NCBI RefSeq assembly: GCF_014202765.1
Contig: NZ_JACHHN010000006.1
Coordinates: forward strand, 248,001-312,000
Reading direction: 5' to 3'
Length of the DNA stretch: 64,000 bases
DNA from: Silvimonas terrae
Lineage (GTDB): Bacteria > Pseudomonadota > Gammaproteobacteria > Burkholderiales > Chitinibacteraceae
Shown here: one piece after another, positions 38,216 through 47,630 of the stretch
Numbering within the stretch: the first letter of the stretch is position 1
How the letters are laid out: each line of letters starts with the position of its first letter
Translations under genes and position numbers: made by a program
Notes under the pieces: generated by a model
What the model saw: only the letters and a program-made list of their open reading frames with translations
Told to the model about the DNA's origin: nothing
The model's database searches: none

Positions 38216-38982
38216 TACTGCCTCTGCCGGAGAAACTGGGTGGCGTGCTGGGAAAAATCAATACGGCGGTAAAAGCCGCGGCGCTCATACAAAAGTGAGC
38301 CCGGGTGAGGCGCTTCATTTAGCCGATCAAGCGAAACCGGTTGTAGCACCTGCGTGCCGCGGAACAGGTAGTGGAACAGGAAAAACGGAAAAAGCCCCAT
38401 CCAGGTCTTGACCTGGGATGGATACATCAACACAAACTGCAAATGGCACCAGCGCTTTTGCCAGGGTATGCGAGTGACATGCAGGGGACCATTGGCGGGG
38501 TCTGGAGCGAACAGGCGGAAAAGGCTGCCGGCAAGGCCTCTGCCGGTGTACAGGCAAAACTGATGGCAGCGGGCAAGGATGCCATGGCATGAAGCCAAGG
38601 CCACCCCCAGTAAATGAGCCGCGTCATGATCCTGGTGACCGCCTTCCCAAGCAAGCACATACAAATCGTCAACGCCGCCAAGTTGGTGCCATAGATCCTG
38701 CAAGGCGCGCCACGCTGGATCAAGATATTCCACCAACTTGCCATCTGGAATTGCAAGCGTGCTACCGAGAAAGAAAATATCCCGCTCCTGCACGCCCATT
38801 CGCTTTAATATGCGCAAGCTCTCGGCATCTCGTCGGGGGGTACCTGCGCCAGTAGGGCCTCCACTGGTCAAATAGAGGATAAATACGCGTTCATTTCCCT
38901 GGATCTTCCGTTCAATCTCGGAGAAAACGCCGAATTCATCATCCTGGTGAGCGAATATGAATAGAGATTGCTTAGAACGCAT
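38215..38982 (-). CDS. PIG-L family deacetylase
   Basis: A 255-residue zinc-dependent N-deacetylase-like enzyme. It has the N-terminal metal motif FIFAHQDDE and the downstream GGHQDHDAAH, which supply the zinc ligands and catalytic Asp. Relatives remove acetyl from N-acetylglucosaminyl groups of lipids or glycoconjugates. I chose the ATG at 38982, which puts the HxDDE motif near the N-terminus as usual; an upstream start at 39036 is possible but overlaps the GNAT gene further. With the GNAT next to it, it could exchange one N-acyl group for another. Confidence 0.88.
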   Translation of the reverse strand: MRSKQSLFIFAHQDDEFGVFSEIERKIQGNERVFILYLTSGGPTGAGTPRRDAESLRILKRMGVQERDIFFLGSTLAIPDGKLVEYLDPAWRALQDLWHQLGGVDDLYVLAWEGGHQDHDAAHLLGVALASCHGILARCHQFCLYTGRGLAGSLFRLFAPDPANGPLHVTRIPWQKRWCHLQFVLMYPSQVKTWMGLFPFFLFHYLFRGTQVLQPVSLDRLNEAPHPGSLLYERRGFYRRIDFSQHATQFLRQRQ

Positions 38983-39829
38983 CGAAATCGAGGAAGCTGA
39001 TAAAGCAACTGGTGAGATCAATTCGGTCCCCGGCATTGAGCAAATTCTTGTAGATCAGGTTTAGTGGCGAGGGCCTTGCTTTGTCGGGAATGGCCACAAA
39101 TCTGCGTGTGTATGTATATCCAGGCAACAGGCCGATAAACACGCTGGGTTGAACGGTATCAAGCAAAGTAGGCCGCGTTGGAGTAAAGCCCTCGACGGGT
39201 GAAAGTGGCGCAATGGCTCGAAGTAATGGCTTGCCCGCAGAAGTCGATACCTCCCATCTGTTCTCGGCTTTCTGATCTACCCTTACCCGGTTTAGCGGAT
39301 TGGTCGTGCGCCACGCGAGAGTCTCCGGCCGCCAGAGGCCACTGAATTCACTGCCTGCCTGTATATCCTGCAAATCTGCAGGGCCCACACGCCCCACACC
39401 TATAAGCGCGTCAAGCGGACCCACTAGTTGAAACCCCATCTGTCGAACCCAGCCGGGCGTTGCTGCTGCATTGGCAACACCAATAACAGCTTCATATCCC
39501 GCTGCAGCTGCGATGTCGCACATCTTGAGTCCTAACCGTTTGAAAAGACGCCGGCCTTGACAAGATGGATGCACAGCTACATTGACTGCGACGACACCTT
39601 TGATCACTTTGCCTTTTAGCGTGAATTCCCGAGGGACAGAGATCACCTGACCGACCAACTTTCCATCCAGGAAAGCGTCTGCTCCGATTGCGGGGCCTAC
39701 AGGGTTATGGTTATAGAGCCAATCCAGATAAACATGCCGGAATTTGTCCGCATGAGGAAAGCAGGCGTTATACAACTCAATATATTGAGCAACACGATTG
39801 CCCGATGACTCGACGAGTTCAAATTCCAT
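38972..39829 (-). CDS. GNAT-family acyltransferase
   Basis: A 285-residue protein whose N-terminal half has GNAT features: ELYNACFPHADKFRHVYLDW and the acetyl-CoA motif VAVHPSCQGRRLFKRLGLKM (motif A with Q-G-R-R). The C-terminal half is not recognised. I chose the ATG at 39829 over a TTG at 39856. It is the first gene of a minus-strand run (GNAT, PIG-L, SDR fusion, GMC) with overlapping ends, which suggests one transcript. Confidence 0.78.
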   Translation of the reverse strand: MEFELVESSGNRVAQYIELYNACFPHADKFRHVYLDWLYNHNPVGPAIGADAFLDGKLVGQVISVPREFTLKGKVIKGVVAVNVAVHPSCQGRRLFKRLGLKMCDIAAAAGYEAVIGVANAAATPGWVRQMGFQLVGPLDALIGVGRVGPADLQDIQAGSEFSGLWRPETLAWRTTNPLNRVRVDQKAENRWEVSTSAGKPLLRAIAPLSPVEGFTPTRPTLLDTVQPSVFIGLLPGYTYTRRFVAIPDKARPSPLNLIYKNLLNAGDRIDLTSCFISFLDFDAF

Positions 39830-39856
39830 ATCGATATATTTGTGGGGTAATAACAA

Positions 39857-40337
39857 GTCAATACATGCGTAGTGGTCTACTACGCCCGTTTAAGATTACA
39901 AAGAGTGATTCTGATCACTCCGCTATTGCTCGCCAGACGCAGCATCTTGTTCGCCAAGGGTAAAACTGCACGACGCTTGGGAAATTGTGCACGGAGATCA
40001 CTCCGAATAAGTTGACCAGGGCCGATGCCGGTGAGTATACGATAATGGACAGTTATGTTGTTCAGACGATGCATCCGGGTAGAAAAAATCAGGCCGAGCT
40101 GCCCAGTAGCATTACGCCCAATACATAGGGTACTACTGCCCGACTACAGGGAAACATGATTAAAACAGGGGTTTGCCCCGGTTTTCCTGCCGGGACGAGC
40201 GCCGTCGCGCAGGTCTTGGCTCGTCAAGCACCGCAATCTCTTTGGTTGTCACGATGCACAAACACCAGGCGGCAAAATGGAGACTTGACGACGCAACTCG
40301 CCGGGACGAACCCATTTATATTAAGACTTAATAAAAA
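39857..40337. other. Gene-free stretch between two minus-strand cassettes
   Basis: About 480 bp with no credible gene. A minus-strand frame of 64 codons (39880-40074) has protein-like composition but matches nothing I know; it may be a decayed fragment. A small hairpin GAGTGAT-TCTG-ATCACTC lies at 39903-39920, near the likely promoter of the GNAT operon. The right half (40250-40337) becomes AT-rich. Confidence 0.45.
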
Positions 40338-40715
40338 TCAATTTCTCAAGAAGACAAATTTCGATGTGATGAAATAAGTTATCAGGAATAACAATACGTC
40401 AGCACCGAATTTGGCAATGGCAACGTTGGAGATAAATTGGGTCATTATTAGCAGAACCATCGTCGACGCTGGTGTATAGATGAAAGCTATCCCAAAATAT
40501 TTTGCCGCGTGAGCCCATGCACCACCATAGCCCTTAATACGGTAGGTAAACTTGCGGTGCACAAAGAAGCCGAAGATAGCTGCAGCAATCTTGACCGCGA
40601 CGTTAGCCCAGACCAGCGGCAGACCTGCGTGAAGAAGAACGAAAAAACCACCGAAATCAATCAGGTATGCCAACACCGCCACAATGACATACCGGACAAT
40701 CTGTCTTTCAAACAT
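40338..40715 (-). CDS. GtrA family small membrane protein
   Basis: A 125-residue four-helix membrane protein: FERQIVRYVIVAVLAYLIDF, then VHRKFTYRIKGYGG and the C-terminal FLITYFITSKFVFLRN, all typical of GtrA. It is presumed to help flip undecaprenyl-phosphate sugar for glycan decoration. It overlaps the acetyltransferase gene by 8 bp and belongs to a cassette with the GT2 and the large membrane protein upstream. It is the second GtrA gene in the window. Confidence 0.88.
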   Translation of the reverse strand: MFERQIVRYVIVAVLAYLIDFGGFFVLLHAGLPLVWANVAVKIAAAIFGFFVHRKFTYRIKGYGGAWAHAAKYFGIAFIYTPASTMVLLIMTQFISNVAIAKFGADVLLFLITYFITSKFVFLRN

Positions 40716-41274
40716 GCTTGTTTCTCAACCTCAGAAGACGGGCGGGGGCTCCGGCCATGACCGCATATTCTTCGGTGTCGCCGGTCACAACGGCATTGGC
40801 GCCAATGATGGTGCCTTTGCGCAAGCGTACGCCTGGCATAATGATGGCACCGGCGCCAATCCAGACGTCATCTTCTATGACTATCTTTTTGGGAACAGCG
40901 GGTCTGCTGAATACGGGGATGTTTACGTTATCAATGGGGTGCATACCCGAGGAAATGGTGACGTTATTGCCGATCAGCACATAGTCGCCAAACTCGATGC
41001 CCCCAACTCCGTTGATATACGCACCGGTATTCACGCCAAAATTCTTGCCAAACGTGATGCGGTCCATATGTACGAACGTTGCGCGCTGTTGTAGCCACGC
41101 GAACCCACCGCAACGTTGGGCGAATGCCTTGAGTGCGATGGCGCGCAGGATAACACCAAACGTCGTGGGAACATGAGTCAGGATGCCAAACACCAGCGAC
41201 TCGGTTTCAAGAAACAGCAAGTCCTTGAAGGAATAGCTTTTGATTTTCTCTTTCAGGAACGCGAGATATTTCAT
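40708..41274 (-). CDS. Left-handed beta-helix acetyltransferase (hexapeptide repeat)
   Basis: A 188-residue sugar O-acetyltransferase-like protein. The C-terminal half shows hexapeptide repeats (IEFGDYVLIGNNVTI, IEDDVWIGAGAIIMPGV, GTIIGANAVVTGDT) and ends VMAGAPARLLR, as in the WcaF/Maa group. It likely acetylates a sugar of the glycan or its lipid-linked donor. It overlaps gtrA by 8 bp and the GT2 gene by one base. Confidence 0.9.
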   Translation of the reverse strand: MKYLAFLKEKIKSYSFKDLLFLETESLVFGILTHVPTTFGVILRAIALKAFAQRCGGFAWLQQRATFVHMDRITFGKNFGVNTGAYINGVGGIEFGDYVLIGNNVTISSGMHPIDNVNIPVFSRPAVPKKIVIEDDVWIGAGAIIMPGVRLRKGTIIGANAVVTGDTEEYAVMAGAPARLLRLRNKHV

Positions 41275-42254
41275 TAATGCTTTTTCCGGTGAATGATCCG
41301 GTGCGGAATTGACCGGATATCGTAGGCCAGGAAGGCCAGTACGAACTGCACGCCCAGAATGATGGACAGCGCGGGCAGCATGACAACTCCACTGGCCGCT
41401 GGCATATCAAGATGGATGGACTGGATCCAGTGATAGCCTCCGTAGCACAAGCCAAAGGCGATCATGGTCAAGCCGGCCGGTAGCTCAATCGATGCGACCG
41501 ACATGTCGCGCAGGTAATAGTTATAGAAAATGCGCTTGAACGTGTTACGGATATTGGACGCAAGAAACGTCTTGAAGACGTGCGTGATCTTGAGGTTGCT
41601 GACTTCATCGCCGTAACGGGCGTTCATGGGGACATCTACGACAACAGCGCGGATGGCGTTGAGCCTGAAAAGAAGATCAGTTTCAAAGAAATAGCGTTTG
41701 CTGATCTTGCCGAGCGGCAGGCGCTTGACGACATCGGCCGCAATGGCGGTATAGCCATTGGTAGGGTCAAACAGGTCCCAGTAGCCGGTGGACAGTTTGG
41801 ACAGGAAAGAGAGGGCTGCATTGCCGAAAATGCGGACTGCCGGCATCTGGTGGATTTGTTCCAGATCGTAAAAGCGGTTCCCCTTGGTGTAGTCCGCTTC
41901 ACCGTCCATGATGGGCTGAACAAAATCTTGCAGGATTGCCGGGTCCATCTGGCCATCCCCATCCAGTTTGACGATGATATCAGCGCCGTCTTCAACTGCT
42001 TTGCGATAGCCGGTCATGACTGCCCCGCCCACGCCTTGGTTAATCTCGTTGTAAAGCACGGTCACCCGCGGGTCGCTGCAGTTTTCTGCGACGTATTGAC
42101 CGGAGCCATGCGGGCAGCAGTCATCCACCACGTAGATAAGGTGGACGTTGTCTTCTATCGCAGCCAGCAACGTCAGAATATGGATTTTCACCTTGTAGCT
42201 TGGAATGACTGCAGCCACGATATGGACGGGGCGTGCGGACATGGATTGGCTCAT
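41274..42254 (-). CDS. Glycosyltransferase family 2, DPM1/GtrB-like
   Basis: A 326-residue polyprenyl-phosphate sugar transferase. The N-terminal AAVIPSYKVKIHILTLL, YVVDDCCPHGSG, NQGVGGAVMTGYRKA and the DxD motif VKLDGDGQMD are those of dolichyl-phosphate mannosyltransferase relatives; two hydrophobic segments near the C-terminus anchor it in the membrane. With GtrA and the GT-C-like protein it forms a complete three-part decoration system. It overlaps both neighbours by one base. Confidence 0.9.
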   Translation of the reverse strand: MSQSMSARPVHIVAAVIPSYKVKIHILTLLAAIEDNVHLIYVVDDCCPHGSGQYVAENCSDPRVTVLYNEINQGVGGAVMTGYRKAVEDGADIIVKLDGDGQMDPAILQDFVQPIMDGEADYTKGNRFYDLEQIHQMPAVRIFGNAALSFLSKLSTGYWDLFDPTNGYTAIAADVVKRLPLGKISKRYFFETDLLFRLNAIRAVVVDVPMNARYGDEVSNLKITHVFKTFLASNIRNTFKRIFYNYYLRDMSVASIELPAGLTMIAFGLCYGGYHWIQSIHLDMPAASGVVMLPALSIILGVQFVLAFLAYDIRSIPHRIIHRKKH

Positions 42255-44734
42255 TATTTCAGCTCGATTTTCAATGCTTTAACGAACACCGGGTTAACAT
42301 CATCGGTTTGTGAGACATAAACATATCCTGCTGAGGTGCCATTCGGGATCACCCCGGCATCAACAAAGTGCAGCAAAGGTTGGTCGCACGATATCTGGCG
42401 GTAATAGGGGGGCTGGTCTCGCCAGTTGATCTGGGCGATATAGGTGGCACCGGCCGCGGGACACAAAAGATCCAGTGTATAGCGGAATGTGGTCTGGCCC
42501 GCCACCGGAACTACTGTGACGATCTTGGGCTGCTTGCGTGCAACGAGGGCGCCATCGTGTTTTAAGATGGCCTGAATATCAGGCAACAGCGCACTGGCCT
42601 GGCCTGCAAAATTGAAAACTGGAGCCGGATAGCTGACCGGGTGGTCATGTAATCGGTACAAGACCGTACCACCGACTTGCTGTAGAACCTCGCCGTATGT
42701 GGTCACGTACCGGGATAAAATCGAGCCATAGCTGATTACAAACCGTTGCTTGCGGGGATGATCAACGCTTTGCCAGAGCGTATTGGAGTTGGTATAGGCG
42801 AAATGAATCGGGTGGCGTTGTACCAGGGTCTTGAGGTCCCCCACCGTTTTTACATTCTGGATGGCGGTGCCCATTTCTGGGGAGTACCAATTGGTGTACC
42901 AGGCTCTTGCGGCCAGCGTGGCGCCAAATGGACGGCCGGGCTCAAACAAGACCCCTTCGCCGGGGAAACGTTGATTCATGAAGGTGTTGAGCGTTTGCTC
43001 TGGTGCAATGTTCTCGATCAAGCTTTGCTTGTCTTGCAGAGTCATCTGCTGCTCAGGGGCTTTACTAAAGTACCAGCAGATGCCAGGTGCCATCAGTAGG
43101 TTGATGATTGCAAACCCGCCGGCGAGTACCCACGCTACAGGCAGTGCGAGCGGAGCGCGTCGTTCAAACCAGAGAAACAGTCCTCCAATCATGAATGAGC
43201 AGCTCAATAGGATTGGTGCCAGATACCGGTAATACTGAAGCGAGCTGTACATGACCGCGCCAAATAATGCAGCAGGAATCAGTACCCATTTGAAGTGACG
43301 GGCCCCAGGTAGAAAGGCAATGCAAAACAATGACACAGGTGTCAGAAATAAATATTGAAAGCCTGCCACATAGTTGGCAGATTCGTAATAGTCTCCGGTA
43401 TTGAAAAACATCCCGTACAGATTTTTGAGTGTCGCACCTTTCACATAGTGAGAATCAAAAAAATTGATTGAGGGAAACCACGGAGATTTGAAATATCCAT
43501 TGTAGAGCGGAAATAGCGGATTACCGCTTTTTATCCAGCTGAATCCATATGGGAAAACAGCAAAGAAAATCAACACAATTAAATATGTGGCCGTAACTGG
43601 ATTTTTGAACTGCGATTTCAGCAGGTTCCAGACATCCAGACGGAAATGCGCAACGAGGGTCAGAAAGAGAAATGCTACAATCACTACCCCGGTCAGCTTT
43701 GTTGCCGCCAGCAACGAGAGTATGGCGATAAACGCCAGCAAGCGGGACGCATTGAGACTGTCTGCGGCAATCACGGTAGAAGCGGCGCCAAGCAAGGCCA
43801 GGAACAGCAACTCCGTCTGCATGCCACCCAACAATGCGATCAGTATAGGTGTTGTCAGGAACAGGCAAACCATGAGATGGCTGCTGGATTTACCCATACT
43901 GGTTATCGCTGCAAGCCGGTAAAGGGCGGCGATCGCAACGAGGAGCAGCGCAATATTCAGTGCGGGACGGCTATCGTAACCGGCCAACACGGAGATGACG
44001 CCGTGAAGCAAATCAGATGTGAACGGCGATGCAGACCAGATCTGATTGTAAAGATCGACAGTGCGCGTATGGTTGTAGAGCAGATCTGTCCAGGTCTTAA
44101 GATGCAGCGCGTTGTCGTCATAGCCCACCGTTGGAAAGAACGCGTAGCGGGCTGTGAAAAAGAATAAAAAGCAGACGAGCAGGGCGATGACACTGTTGTC
44201 ACGCGGGCTGATCCACCAGTTGCGGATGTTAGCTCTGAATGTGTGTAGAGCGGCCGGGATCGTATAAACCACGGGAACTGCCAGTACGACCATATAGATG
44301 GCGCGCCGGTTATAGTGGGTCAGGCTCAACAGGTAAAAGCAAGCCAGCCAGATGGTCAGGCCAGCCAGCCCCTGGAGCAGGGGGTCCTCTACCTGAACTG
44401 ATCGCTTCCGTTTGTTACCGAGTATGGTTGCGCCCAGTGTATAGCTTGAATACGCAAAGAAAGCGGTAGCAAGGCCCGCTTTAGCTCCCACACCATAGGT
44501 CAAGTAGATCAGCATGAGTCCGCAGACAGCCATATTTCTGCGGCTTGGTATAAACAGCTGGGTCAGCAGTGCAGAAACAATAAAAATAATGGCAAATTGC
44601 AGTGAGTTCGACCCGACTGGTTCGTTCCAACGGGAAAGCCATTGAAAGTGGGTTGCGCTAATTGTGCAATAAGTAAATAGATGGCTTGCAGCAATTGCTC
44701 CGAGTATCAGAACTGCATTGATTTTGTTTTTCAT
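42254..44734 (-). CDS. Large polytopic membrane protein, GT-C glycosyltransferase-like
   Basis: An 826-residue protein with many hydrophobic helices in the first 580 residues and a soluble C-terminal region of about 230 residues, presumably periplasmic. An acidic pair in the first large loop after the N-terminal helices (FPTVGYDDNALHLK) fits GT-C enzymes using polyprenyl-phosphate sugars. I chose the ATG at 44734, giving a short positively charged start MKNKINAV. I cannot identify the family further. It heads a minus-strand cassette with GT2, acetyltransferase and GtrA. Confidence 0.65.
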   Translation of the reverse strand: MKNKINAVLILGAIAASHLFTYCTISATHFQWLSRWNEPVGSNSLQFAIIFIVSALLTQLFIPSRRNMAVCGLMLIYLTYGVGAKAGLATAFFAYSSYTLGATILGNKRKRSVQVEDPLLQGLAGLTIWLACFYLLSLTHYNRRAIYMVVLAVPVVYTIPAALHTFRANIRNWWISPRDNSVIALLVCFLFFFTARYAFFPTVGYDDNALHLKTWTDLLYNHTRTVDLYNQIWSASPFTSDLLHGVISVLAGYDSRPALNIALLLVAIAALYRLAAITSMGKSSSHLMVCLFLTTPILIALLGGMQTELLFLALLGAASTVIAADSLNASRLLAFIAILSLLAATKLTGVVIVAFLFLTLVAHFRLDVWNLLKSQFKNPVTATYLIVLIFFAVFPYGFSWIKSGNPLFPLYNGYFKSPWFPSINFFDSHYVKGATLKNLYGMFFNTGDYYESANYVAGFQYLFLTPVSLFCIAFLPGARHFKWVLIPAALFGAVMYSSLQYYRYLAPILLSCSFMIGGLFLWFERRAPLALPVAWVLAGGFAIINLLMAPGICWYFSKAPEQQMTLQDKQSLIENIAPEQTLNTFMNQRFPGEGVLFEPGRPFGATLAARAWYTNWYSPEMGTAIQNVKTVGDLKTLVQRHPIHFAYTNSNTLWQSVDHPRKQRFVISYGSILSRYVTTYGEVLQQVGGTVLYRLHDHPVSYPAPVFNFAGQASALLPDIQAILKHDGALVARKQPKIVTVVPVAGQTTFRYTLDLLCPAAGATYIAQINWRDQPPYYRQISCDQPLLHFVDAGVIPNGTSAGYVYVSQTDDVNPVFVKALKIELK

Positions 44735-45084
44735 TTGTGTGCTGGCTCGTTTCAGCTTTTCTACTTGCAGGGATTTGGTCACGCCGCCGGACGTAATGGG
44801 ACGACCGTTGCGCGGAGGGGAACTCAACCCTCGGGGTTTAACGATTGGATGACTTGAAAAGTGTTCGGATTAGAACAGAATTCTCGCCAAAAAAAAACAA
44901 TAACTACCAACGCAAAACGCGAAACGGACACTGGTCGACAAGTGTGTCCAAGGGAAACTGAAGGGCGAGGTGGGGATGCCGACTATAGGCGGCTGATACT
45001 GTTGTAGCGTGAAGCCGCCTGTTGCACTTGATAATAAGGCCAGCTGCGGCGATTTACACAGCCCATGCCCACCTTGGGTCATGG
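44735..45084. other. Gene-free stretch between rng and the decoration cassette
   Basis: No gene seen. It holds an A9 run at 44889-44897, an inverted repeat AGGCGGCT (44987-44994) / AGCCGCCT (45013-45020) and a smaller CCATGCCC/GGGTCATGG pair at 45063-45084 right after the rng stop. One of the pairs may end rng transcription, but neither has a T run. The promoter of the 44.7 kb cassette should lie here. Confidence 0.45.
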
Positions 45085-46536
45085 TTACATCAGCACCACA
45101 TCAAACTGTTCCTGCGTATACGCCGTCTCTACCTGCAGATAGATAGGCTTGGCGATAAAGTCCACCAGTTGCGCCAGGCTGGCGGATTCTTCATCCAGAA
45201 ACATGTCGATCACGTTCTGTGAGGCCAGGATGCGGTATTCGCGAGCCTTGAACTGGCGTTCTTCGCGCAGGATTTCCCGCAGGATTTCATAGCAGACCGT
45301 GGCCGCCGTGCGGATCTGGCCGCGGCCCTGGCAGGTGGGGCAGGGTTCGCACAATACATGTGCGAGGCTCTCGCGGGTGCGTTTGCGGGTGATTTCCACC
45401 AGTCCAAGACTGGTGAAGTTGGAGACTGTGACCTTGGTGCGATCGCGGGAGAGTGCTTTTTGCAACTCTTCCAGGACCGCGTGTTTGTGGGCTTCGTTGT
45501 CCATGTCGATGAAGTCGACGATGATGATGCCGCCCAGATTGCGCAACCGCAGTTGCCGCGCGATAACATGCGTGGCTTCCAGGTTGGTCTTGAAAATGGT
45601 GTCGTCAAACGAACGATGACCAACAAAACCACCCGTGTTGACGTCGATGGTGGTCATGGCCTCGGTCTGATCAATGATCAGGTACCCGCCAAACTTGAGG
45701 TTCACGCGCCGGGCCATGGCGCGTTCAATTTCCGCCTCGACGCCGTACAGTTCAAACAGCGGGCGCTCGCCGCTGTAGTGCTGCACGCGCGGGAAGACAT
45801 CGGCCACAAATGACTGCGCAAACTCGCGCATCTTGGCGACGTTTTCGCGGGAGTCCACCAGCACTTCCTGCGTGTCGGTGTTGACCATGTCGCGCAAGGT
45901 GCGCAGTTGCAGCGAGAGGTCCTGAAATAGCAGGGATTTGGGTGGCAGTGTTTGTGATTTCTGGCGGATATCGGCCCAGATCAGGTTCAGGTAGTCGATA
46001 TCGGCCAGTAGTTCCTGGTCGGTCGCGTGATCGGCGGAAGTCCGGATGATGTACCCCAGGTGGTCCTGGGTTAACAAGCTTTCCAGACGCGAACGCAGGC
46101 GGTCGCGTTCTTCGTTGTTTTCAATGCGCTGGCTGATGCCAATGTGGGTTTCCTGGGGCAAAAACACCAGAAATCGCCCGGCAATGCTGATCTGGGTCGA
46201 GAGCCGCGCGCCTTTGGTGCCGATGGGGTCTTTGATGACCTGAACCAGAATCGGCTGGCCTTCGTGCACCAGGCGTTCAATACGCAACTCTTCGTTAGGG
46301 TGCTGGCGTTGTTCGATGACGTCGGCAATATGCAGGAACGCAGCGCGCTCCAGGCCGATTTCGATAAATGCACTTTGCATGCCGGGGAGCACGCGTTTGA
46401 CCACGCCCAGATAGATATTGCCGACCAGCCCGCGTTGCGAGCTGCGTTCGATATGGATGTCTTGCACCACCCCGTCTTCAACGGTGGCTACGCGGGTTTC
46501 CTGCGGGGTGATGTTGACCAGAATCTGTTCTTTCAT
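45085..46536 (-). CDS. rng: Ribonuclease G
   Basis: Endoribonuclease of the RNase E/G family that matures the 5' end of 16S rRNA and degrades mRNA. The 483-residue length fits RNase G, with no long RNase E tail. It has the S1-like N-terminus (QRGLVGNIYLGVVKRVLPGM), the catalytic GGYLIIDQTEAMTTIDVN with active-site aspartates and the zinc-link CEPCPTCQGRG. I chose ATG 46536; the upstream in-frame sequence would run into holA. It is the last gene of the leuS-lptE-holA-rng run. Confidence 0.95.
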   Translation of the reverse strand: MKEQILVNITPQETRVATVEDGVVQDIHIERSSQRGLVGNIYLGVVKRVLPGMQSAFIEIGLERAAFLHIADVIEQRQHPNEELRIERLVHEGQPILVQVIKDPIGTKGARLSTQISIAGRFLVFLPQETHIGISQRIENNEERDRLRSRLESLLTQDHLGYIIRTSADHATDQELLADIDYLNLIWADIRQKSQTLPPKSLLFQDLSLQLRTLRDMVNTDTQEVLVDSRENVAKMREFAQSFVADVFPRVQHYSGERPLFELYGVEAEIERAMARRVNLKFGGYLIIDQTEAMTTIDVNTGGFVGHRSFDDTIFKTNLEATHVIARQLRLRNLGGIIIVDFIDMDNEAHKHAVLEELQKALSRDRTKVTVSNFTSLGLVEITRKRTRESLAHVLCEPCPTCQGRGQIRTAATVCYEILREILREERQFKAREYRILASQNVIDMFLDEESASLAQLVDFIAKPIYLQVETAYTQEQFDVVLM

Positions 46537-46610
46537 CGTCGGCTTGCTCGCGTATCTGTGTTGTTGTGCGCCGTTGCAGCGGATTATTGGCAGTGTAACG
46601 GGTCTGGCGA

Positions 46611-47630
46611 TCAGCGTCCCTGACGTGTTGCGGTCGGCTTGAGAAGTGGCAGGCACATATTCAGGAGTTCGTCCCAGGCATCGCCCTGCCCGACGCCTTT
46701 GTTGATCTGGTCAATGCGGGCGGCCAAGGTCAGGGCTTGCCGTAGTTGCGGGCCACTGACCCGGTCCAGCGCTTTGTCCACCAGGCCCTGTTTGGCCCCC
46801 CAGACCCGGTTTTCTTTATAGAGTTGTGCCATGTTGGCGCCATTGGCACGGCCCTGCGCCAGTCGCCACAAGGCGCGGACTTCTTCAGAGAGTGCCCACA
46901 AGACCAGATGGGGTGCTTCACCTTCTGCACGCAGGCCGTCAAGCATACGAATAAAACGAGGCGCGTCACCAGCCAGCAATGCTTCGCCCATCTGGAACAC
47001 ATCGTAGCGCGCCACATTCGCTACGGCCTCGCGCACCTGATCGAGTGACAGCGTGCCAGCGGGGTGGAGCAAACCGAGTTTGAGGACTTCCTGGTGTGCG
47101 GCGAACAGGTTGCCTTCGACCCGATCCACCAGAAAACGCATGGCGTCGGCATCAAGCTGCTGTTGCTGGGCGGTCAGGCGCAGCCCAATCCAGGCGGGCA
47201 GGGCGGTGCGCTCAATTGGCCTGGCTTCGATCACTTCGCCGTGCTGCGAGAGCGCCTGAAACCATTTGGCGTTCTGCGCGGTGCGATCAATCTTGGGCAT
47301 CTGCACCACGGTGACGGTGTCTTCTGGCAGGCGAGCCGCGTAGCTTTCCAGCGCCTTGGCGCCTTCCACGCCGGGCTTGCCGGTCGGGATACGCAATTCG
47401 ACCAGTTTTTTCTCGGCGAACAGGCTGAAGGAGTTCCCGGAGGCGGTGAGCTGGCTCCAGGAAAAACCGCTTTCCACGGTGAGTACTTCACGCTCGCCAT
47501 AGCCATGCCGCAACGCCGCCTCGCGAATGGCGTGTGCGGACTCCAGCGTCAGGAAGCCTTCTTCGCCATGCAACACATAAAGGGGAGCCATCCCGCCCTT
47601 AAGGTGGCGGGCCAGGTCTTCAGTGCGCAT
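46611..47630 (-). CDS. holA: DNA polymerase III subunit delta
   Basis: Clamp-loader subunit that opens the beta clamp. The 339-residue protein matches the HolA layout: LHGEEGFLTLESAHAIREAA at the N-terminus, EKKLVELRIPTGKPGVEG, LPEDTVTVVQMPKIDR and the C-terminal helical collar. Start at ATG 47630 overlaps the end of lptE by 11 bp. The lptE-holA order is conserved in betaproteobacteria. Confidence 0.93.
   Translation of the reverse strand: MRTEDLARHLKGGMAPLYVLHGEEGFLTLESAHAIREAALRHGYGEREVLTVESGFSWSQLTASGNSFSLFAEKKLVELRIPTGKPGVEGAKALESYAARLPEDTVTVVQMPKIDRTAQNAKWFQALSQHGEVIEARPIERTALPAWIGLRLTAQQQQLDADAMRFLVDRVEGNLFAAHQEVLKLGLLHPAGTLSLDQVREAVANVARYDVFQMGEALLAGDAPRFIRMLDGLRAEGEAPHLVLWALSEEVRALWRLAQGRANGANMAQLYKENRVWGAKQGLVDKALDRVSGPQLRQALTLAARIDQINKGVGQGDAWDELLNMCLPLLKPTATRQGR

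Noticed and set aside
40156-40377. 73-codon plus-strand frame
   Set aside because: No ribosome binding site or family match, and it runs into the end of gtrA on the other strand.
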